From contig NC_087193.1 of assembly GCF_035594125.1 (NCBI RefSeq), positions 282,501 to 346,500 on the forward strand: a DNA stretch of 64,000 nt, in the 5' to 3' direction. The notes under the pieces were generated by a model. The model saw nothing but the letters and a program-made list of their open reading frames with translations, had not been told where the DNA came from and made no database searches. Source of the stretch: Scylla paramamosain (taxonomy: Eukaryota > Arthropoda > Malacostraca > Decapoda > Portunidae). The position numbers and the translations under genes are program-made. Shown here piece after piece: positions 58,071-64,000 of this stretch (position 1 is the stretch's first letter; each line of letters opens with the position of its first letter).

Positions 58071-58088
58071 TGGCAACAAATGGACGTC
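58071..58088 (+). other. Primer-binding-site candidate
   Basis: TGGCAACAAATGGACGTC directly follows the 5' LTR and starts with TGG, as needed to pair with the CCA end of a tRNA. I cannot say which tRNA. Its 3' half is also the left arm of the first leader hairpin. Confidence 0.45.
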
Positions 58089-58170
58089 CCACTAAATGGG
58101 ACGTCCATTCGCAATGAATACCACGCAGTGGTATTCATTGCGCGGCTCGCGAGCCGCTGGCGGCTCGCGA
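58080..58170 (+). other. Three consecutive hairpins or palindromes in the leader
   Basis: Hairpin 1 has ATGGACGTCCCA (58080-58091) and its exact complement at 58097-58108. Hairpin 2 has CGCAATGAATACCAC (58110-58124) and its exact complement at 58128-58142, with a 3-base loop. The third is the perfect palindrome GCGGCTCGCGAGCCGC (58142-58157), followed by a second GGCTCGCGA. No mismatches occur in arms of 12, 15 and 8 bases. They lie between the primer-site candidate and gag, where retroelement RNAs carry dimer or packaging structures. Confidence 0.9.
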
Positions 58171-58539
58171 TGACGCAATTCACGGCTCTCGAAAAATATA
58201 TATAAATTACTTAATAAAAAAAATATATAGAAAAATAATTTTTCAAGTAAGATACATATTTTCATGAGGTGAGATGGAAGACGAAGTCACAGTAAGAGAT
58301 AACATTCTAACATCCCTACCTTAGTCGTACAGAAATCATACGTGTCCACTACGGGAAACTGATCAGGGACACGTCTAGCTCTAGGTGACTAGCAGCTCAG
58401 TACTACTTAATTTAGTTGAGTTACGCTAACTTGCAGTAGCTGCGGCTCTCTCAATCAATGTGTTCAACCGAAGTGGCTCTCTTGCAAAAATTAGTGAATA
58501 ACACTGCACTAAGGACAGCCCCAGCCAAGGACAAACGCG

Positions 58540-58965
58540 ATGCCCCTGGACGTGGAGCAGCCCCCAGCCTTCTCTTTGGTAGAGGACCCACGGTTCTAGG
58601 CACGGTTCCAGTTCTATCTGGATGCTACAGGAGTCACCAACGGAACGCAAAGGCGAGCATTGCTCTTGCATTTGGCAGGTCTGGAGGTGCAAGAAACATT
58701 CAGCATACTACAACTACCACTGACAAACAACGAGGAGGTACAAACAGCTCTAGAGAAACGCTTCACCCCTAAGACCAATATAAGGTATGAACGTGTATTG
58801 TTTATACAAGTAAAGCAAGAGGAACATGAAATAACAGATGGCTTTATCACCAGACTCAGGAAGTTAGCAGAAAACTGTGAATTCCATGACACTGAGGACG
58901 CTATTTTAGACCATCTGAATGAAAAATGTTTTTCAAATCAGTTAAGGAGAAAGTCGAGCTATTAG
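58540..58965 (+). pseudogene. Gag N-terminal and capsid part, one stop
   Basis: Met at 58540 reads MPLDVEQPPAFSLVEDPRF, then TAG (58597-58599), then ARFQFYLDATGVTNGTQRR and ALLLHLAGLEVQETFSIL in the same frame. The later part has LEKRFTPKTNIRYERVLFIQ and FITRLRKLAENCEFHD. The pattern 'F..yl.a.g......r..lLLh.aG.e.q..f..l' followed by 'yeR..F....Q...E.i..f...Lr.La..C.F' is the gag of K02A2.6-like gypsy elements. It ends at about 58945-58965, where the frame runs into RT sequence. The zinc knuckle is gone. Confidence 0.8.
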
Positions 58966-59630
58966 AGATGCAAAAACACCGGAGAACGCTGATGAATTAA
59001 GATAATTTCTTGGGTTAGTTACTTTCTGCAACAGATTCAGACTTAGCAACCATATCTCACCCCCTATATAATCTGAAACGAGACAGATGGAACTGGACTG
59101 AAGAATGCACCAGTGCAGTTAACTACATAAAGGATGAGATTACTTCATTTAGATTTTTCACCCATTGTCAACCAAATTTGCCTGTAAAACTTGTATGTGA
59201 CGCATCGTCTCATGGCTAAGGAGCAGTAATTGACCATGTAATGCCGGATGAGTTAGAAAAACCTATTGCATTTTCTTCACGCTCACTTAATCAAGCTGAG
59301 AAAAACTATTCACAGATAGAAAAAGAAGGACTAGCATTAGTGTACGGTGTAACTAAGTTATATGAAAAGGCAAAATTTACCCAACTTACTGATCACAAAC
59401 CTCTTCTTACAATACTGGTTGAAAAAGTAGGTTTACCAATATTTGTAGCCACTAGACTGCAAAGGTTGGCAGTCACACTAGCAGCATACTCATATGACAT
59501 AGAGTATCGTTCTACCAAGAAAATGGGAAATGCGGATGCCTTATCCTGTTTGCCAGTGGAAAGGGCTCCGGAGAAACATGATAGAAGTGAACTCATGGTA
59601 GAATGTCATAACTTACCTATTACAGCTTAA
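58966..59630 (+). pseudogene. RT end and RNase H of the LTR element
   Basis: Near 58970 the reading is KTPENADELR, stop, FLGLVTFCNRF, the RT thumb block 'tP.nv..LrsFLGlv.yy..Fi'. It then reads, with stops, ISPPI and RDRWNWTEECTSAV. RNase H follows: LVCDASSHG, stop (59217-59219), GAVIDHVM, then the open 59241-59630 piece (EKPIAFSSRSLNQAEKNYSQ, IEKEGLALVYGVTKL, LTDHKPLLTIL, MGNADALSCLPV). The RNase H acidic residues D, E and D can be seen. RT palm and fingers are deleted. Confidence 0.82.
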
Positions 59631-60434
59631 ATGGTAAGACATCACACTAAACAAGATCCAGTGTTGTCACGCATCTTACAGTTATTAGTTAATGGTTATG
59701 AAACAGTGCCGGAGCAGGCAGAATTTCAACAATATCTAAAGGTATGATCAGAATTGTCAGCAGAACAAGGACGTTTTCTGAGGGGAGCCAGAGTAGTTAT
59801 CCCAGAAAGTTTAAGAATGCAAGTTTTGAGTGAAATACATGCTGACCATCGTGGTATTGTAAAATAAAGGGCGGTCACAAGGGCGTATGTGTGGTGGCCG
59901 GGAATAGATGTAATGATAGTCATGTGTAAAACAGTGCCCAAACTGTTCAGGTTTTCAAAATAATCCTAAACCAGCACGCATGCATCCTAGACAGCCTTGG
60001 CAAATAATAGATTTGCCAAGGTCCTTTGCATGTCCTTTCCTTGGTCACTCATAATGGTAGATGCTTATAGTAAATAGCCAGAAGTAATACCTGTGAGTTC
60101 AACAACAGCATCAGCTACTATAAAAGCCTTAATGCCAGTCTTTGCCACTCATGGACTTCCAGCTCGCATTGTGACGGATAATGGTCCACAATTTTGCTCG
60201 AGCGTATTTTCAGAATTTCTAAAGGTTAATGAAATAGAGCATACCAAGTCAGCACCTTACCATCCCGCCACAAATGGTGAAGCGGAACACTTTGTGCAAA
60301 CCTTCAAACACAACATGAAATGTAAGAGTGTGACATCTGCAGATGTTAATACTCATGTCAGTAAATTCCTATTATCCTATAGAACTTCTGAACATAGTTA
60401 CTGGACAAACCCCTTCACAGTTACTGATGGGTAG
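59631..60434 (+). pseudogene. Integrase of the LTR element, with stops and frameshifts
   Basis: The zinc-binding region reads VLSEIHADHRGIV and AVTRAYVWWPGID (about 59830-59910) with stops. The catalytic core reads IIDLP (about 60005, first Asp), frameshift, MVDAYSK, stop, PEVIPVSSTTASATIKALM. Then it is open from 60093 with HGLPARIVTDNGPQF (second Asp) and SAPYHPATNGEAEHFVQTFK (Glu of the D,D-35-E set). The core integrates cDNA into chromosomes. Arg is His in the usual 'AERFVQT'. It is not functional in this state. Confidence 0.82.
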
Positions 60435-60525
60435 AAGAGTCAGGAATAAACTAGACTTACTTAAACCAGACTTCTGCATGTAACAAAATAATCGTGAATG
60501 GCAACAAGTAACCAAACATCAAACT

Positions 60526-60807
60526 ATGAATGAATTCAAACCTTCACCAGTAATGGTTCGAGGTCAAGTTACAAAAGACCTAGAACAAATGCACTATGAA
60601 TTCAGTGTTGGTGGACAGTATCTAAAACGTCATGTTGACCAACTTAAACCTTATACAGCTCCAACTCAGGAAACAAATAGAGACCAGACCAAAGCAAAAC
60701 CTGTGGCTTTGGAGAGTAGAGAGATGGATATACCTGACCAGCCTAGTGACTTCAGTGTTACTTATACTCCTCCAGAAAATATCACTAGGAGAATTCTTCC
60801 AGCTTGA
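60526..60807 (+). pseudogene. Integrase C-terminal tail of the LTR element
   Basis: A 93-residue open piece reads KPSPVMVRGQ-like (FKPSPVMVRGQVTKDLEQMH; GGQYLKRHVDQLKP). This matches the region after the integrase core, where 'G..v.vr.......y.v....g....rHvdqlr' is common in this group. It ends shortly before the polypurine tract. Confidence 0.7.
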
Positions 60808-60865
60808 GGAACAAGAGGAGTTCCTCCAGAGCGCTTAGATTTATAAATTTTCCTTTCTTTCTGAC

Positions 60866-60880
60866 AAGGGAAGGGAAGTG
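60866..60880 (+). other. Polypurine tract
   Basis: aagggaagggaagtg directly before the 3' LTR is the expected primer site for plus-strand synthesis. Confidence 0.7.
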
Positions 60881-61331
60881 ATATGTAAGTAGATTGAGAA
60901 TATTAGAGTAAAAATTATTTATATGTTTAAGTTGTACATTCATAGTTCGTTTTCTTTTTGTATGCGTCCAGCGAAAACTGAATGATAACAGGAATCCGAA
61001 TGCTTTATAAGAGATTTAATATTTTTATACTTTTATATATTGCCTCGATAGGATTCCATACTATATATTATAAGTTTTGTTACTGATAGCTTCTAGGATA
61101 TCTAGGAGGTGAAGCTGAGACGTTCAAGACAAGATGTAGTCGTTTACTGTTTTCAGTTAATAAATATTTAAGTGCCTCTACGCTTATCCGTCCCCCTGAA
61201 GACTGACATGTCAACGAAAAAAGGATATGGTGTTACTACCCTGATTACTACATGATATACGTATTACAGGTACATAAAGTGGTGCTGTGGAGTAGTACTT
61301 GTAGATGCTGGTAGGCCACAAACACAAAACA
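60881..61331 (+). repeat. 3' LTR
   Basis: It starts atatgtaagtagattgagaa and ends near aggccacaaacacaaaaca. It is collinear with the 5' LTR. Confidence 0.88.
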
Positions 61332-62180
61332 TGGGATTTAAGAAGAAGCATGTATGGTTTTTCTTTTGCTTGATATCATTATTTTATTTAGTCTTGTTTA
61401 TTTTGGGGTATTATGTATGTTCGTGTCACTAGGTAACTAGAACATTTAATTGGGCGTTTGCAGTTATAATTTGTGTTGTATACTCTGGGTTGGGCGACAT
61501 GAATCACGCAGGGAGGATGATCGAGGAAATTTACCCTTGTCACCTAAGTTGGTAAAGCTTAAGCGACTTAGGGAAACCTGTACCGCTAGAGCTCCTGCTC
61601 TGGTTCGCACACTCTACCAGCTTAGGGTGTCGCCTGAGTCGCTTAGGGAACAGCGGTGTGGCCGAATGAAATGTCCAGGATGTCCGAATGCCGTGTTCGC
61701 TACCAGACTTGCGTGACATCGCTCACTTCTAGACCGCCGGCGCCCGATGCATATTTTCGAAGTCTAGAAGAGTAGGTGCCAATCACTCTTGAACACGGTA
61801 GATTGGTTTAGACTAGGTTAGGTTAGGCTAGGTTAGGATTAGGTTGGGTTAGGTTTAGAATCTCATGAATAGAGGAGTCTTAAAATTCGTTTGAATTTGA
61901 TACAATGGTAAAAATAGAAAACTATTTTTTTTTTTTAAACAATATCAAATCAAAAAAAAAATAACTAGTTACAACAAAACGCTGATGAACGTCAGCTACA
62001 TCTCTTTAATATTTTCCTTATAGCATCCTAATTTTTCTCTTACTTAATGATCTTGTAACAACTTAATATTCGCGATACACTATTATTAACATTGATATAA
62101 CTTTCAGGATAATGTATAGCTACGAAATCGAACTTTAGATACGACATCCATCAGAGTGATCCAAAATATCATAGTTTACC
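61332..62180. other. Non-coding stretch with a TTAGG-like tract
   Basis: 61811-61857 contains nine or so imperfect (TTAGG/GGTTA) words such as taggttaggttaggctaggt. The rest shows no gene. An 88-residue open frame at 61450-61716 has no recognisable domain. Confidence 0.5.

Positions 62181-64000
<1,820 letters not shown>

Larger units (their letters stand above)
57597..61331 (+). mobile_element. Ty3/gypsy-type LTR retrotransposon, two LTRs, internally deleted
   Basis: Two direct repeats of about 450-470 bp (57597-58070 and 60881-61331) flank 2.8 kb. In order, the interior has a primer-binding-site candidate, a hairpin-rich leader, gag (58540), the end of RT, RNase H, integrase, and a polypurine tract (60866-60880). 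The gag-pol order with RNase H before integrase, and the sequence style (EKPIAFSSRSLNQAEKNYSQ; RIVTDNGPQF), fit Ty3/gypsy elements of the Mag/K02A2.6-like kind. Protease and most of RT are missing. 'catgg' occurs just outside both ends, but the boundaries are not sharp enough to call a target duplication. Confidence 0.88.

Noticed and set aside
61450..61716. 88-codon frame with a Cys-rich end
   Set aside because: No clear splice context or family match.

Overview
This is a window of repeat-dense eukaryotic DNA. It is almost certainly from an arthropod, and a decapod crustacean such as a crab, crayfish or shrimp is the best guess. The signs are GT-AG introns, several families of non-LTR retrotransposons with APE-type endonuclease and reverse transcriptase, Ty3/gypsy-type LTR elements, a tRNA-derived SINE, and long (TA)n, (CA)n, (GA)n and (TAG)n microsatellites. 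No operons, phage or CRISPR arrays are present. The species cannot be named from the sequence, and the decapod call is inference from the repeat landscape.

Most of the window is retrotransposon sequence in layers. LINE family A (jockey-superfamily-like, one long EN-RT frame, 3' end in a short A-run) has copies at about 1.4-2.0, 15.8-16.1, 17.0-17.2, 18.4-21.0, 23.2-25.4, 34.2-37.5, 37.6-39.6, 39.6-41.5, 41.6-41.7, 43.9-44.4, 47.6-50.6 and 63.6-64.0 kb, on both strands. LINE family B is CR1-like: its ORF1 carries an SGNH-type esterase and its 3' end is a run of TTCTTATG octamers. B lies at 2.2-3.2, 3.25-5.64, 5.64-5.86, 6.2-8.25, 27.6-31.5 (the most complete copy), 45.5-45.86 and 47.27-47.64 kb, plus 3' scraps. 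Three more LINE families occur once each: C at 9.6-12.2, E at 21.8-23.0 and D at 31.8-33.2 kb. All copies show frameshifts, stops, deletions or lost catalytic residues.

There are three LTR-type elements. A gag-protease remnant runs off the left edge (1-1.4 kb, minus). A 1.4-kb internally deleted element with two 273-bp LTRs sits inside a CR1 copy (45,860-47,266). A two-LTR element at 57.6-61.33 kb keeps gag, the end of RT, RNase H and integrase, but has lost protease and most of RT. Its leader, just after the primer-binding-site candidate, holds three consecutive hairpins or palindromes. A SINE with a tRNA-Gln(CTG)-like head and a CR1-like tail lies at 23,697-23,858 with a 5-bp duplication.

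Host sequence is sparse. The best case is a three-exon, plus-strand, condensation-domain (HxxxD acyltransferase-like) gene at 54.88-56.87 kb. Its intron phases are consistent, but it carries two in-frame stops and several frameshifts. A 96-nt minus-strand exon at 17,934-18,029 encodes a hydrophobic, signal-peptide-like segment. A possible 3' gene end in two exons lies at 12,748-13,170. A weaker exon candidate lies at 15,182-15,254. The rest is microsatellite, minisatellite (22, 23, 33, 51 and about 79 bp units) and AT-rich sequence with no recognised gene. I found no previously undescribed system. The most unusual items are the CR1-tailed SINE, the hairpin leader, the nested LTR element with a GC-rich 23-bp minisatellite, and the three minisatellites stacked behind one LINE tail.
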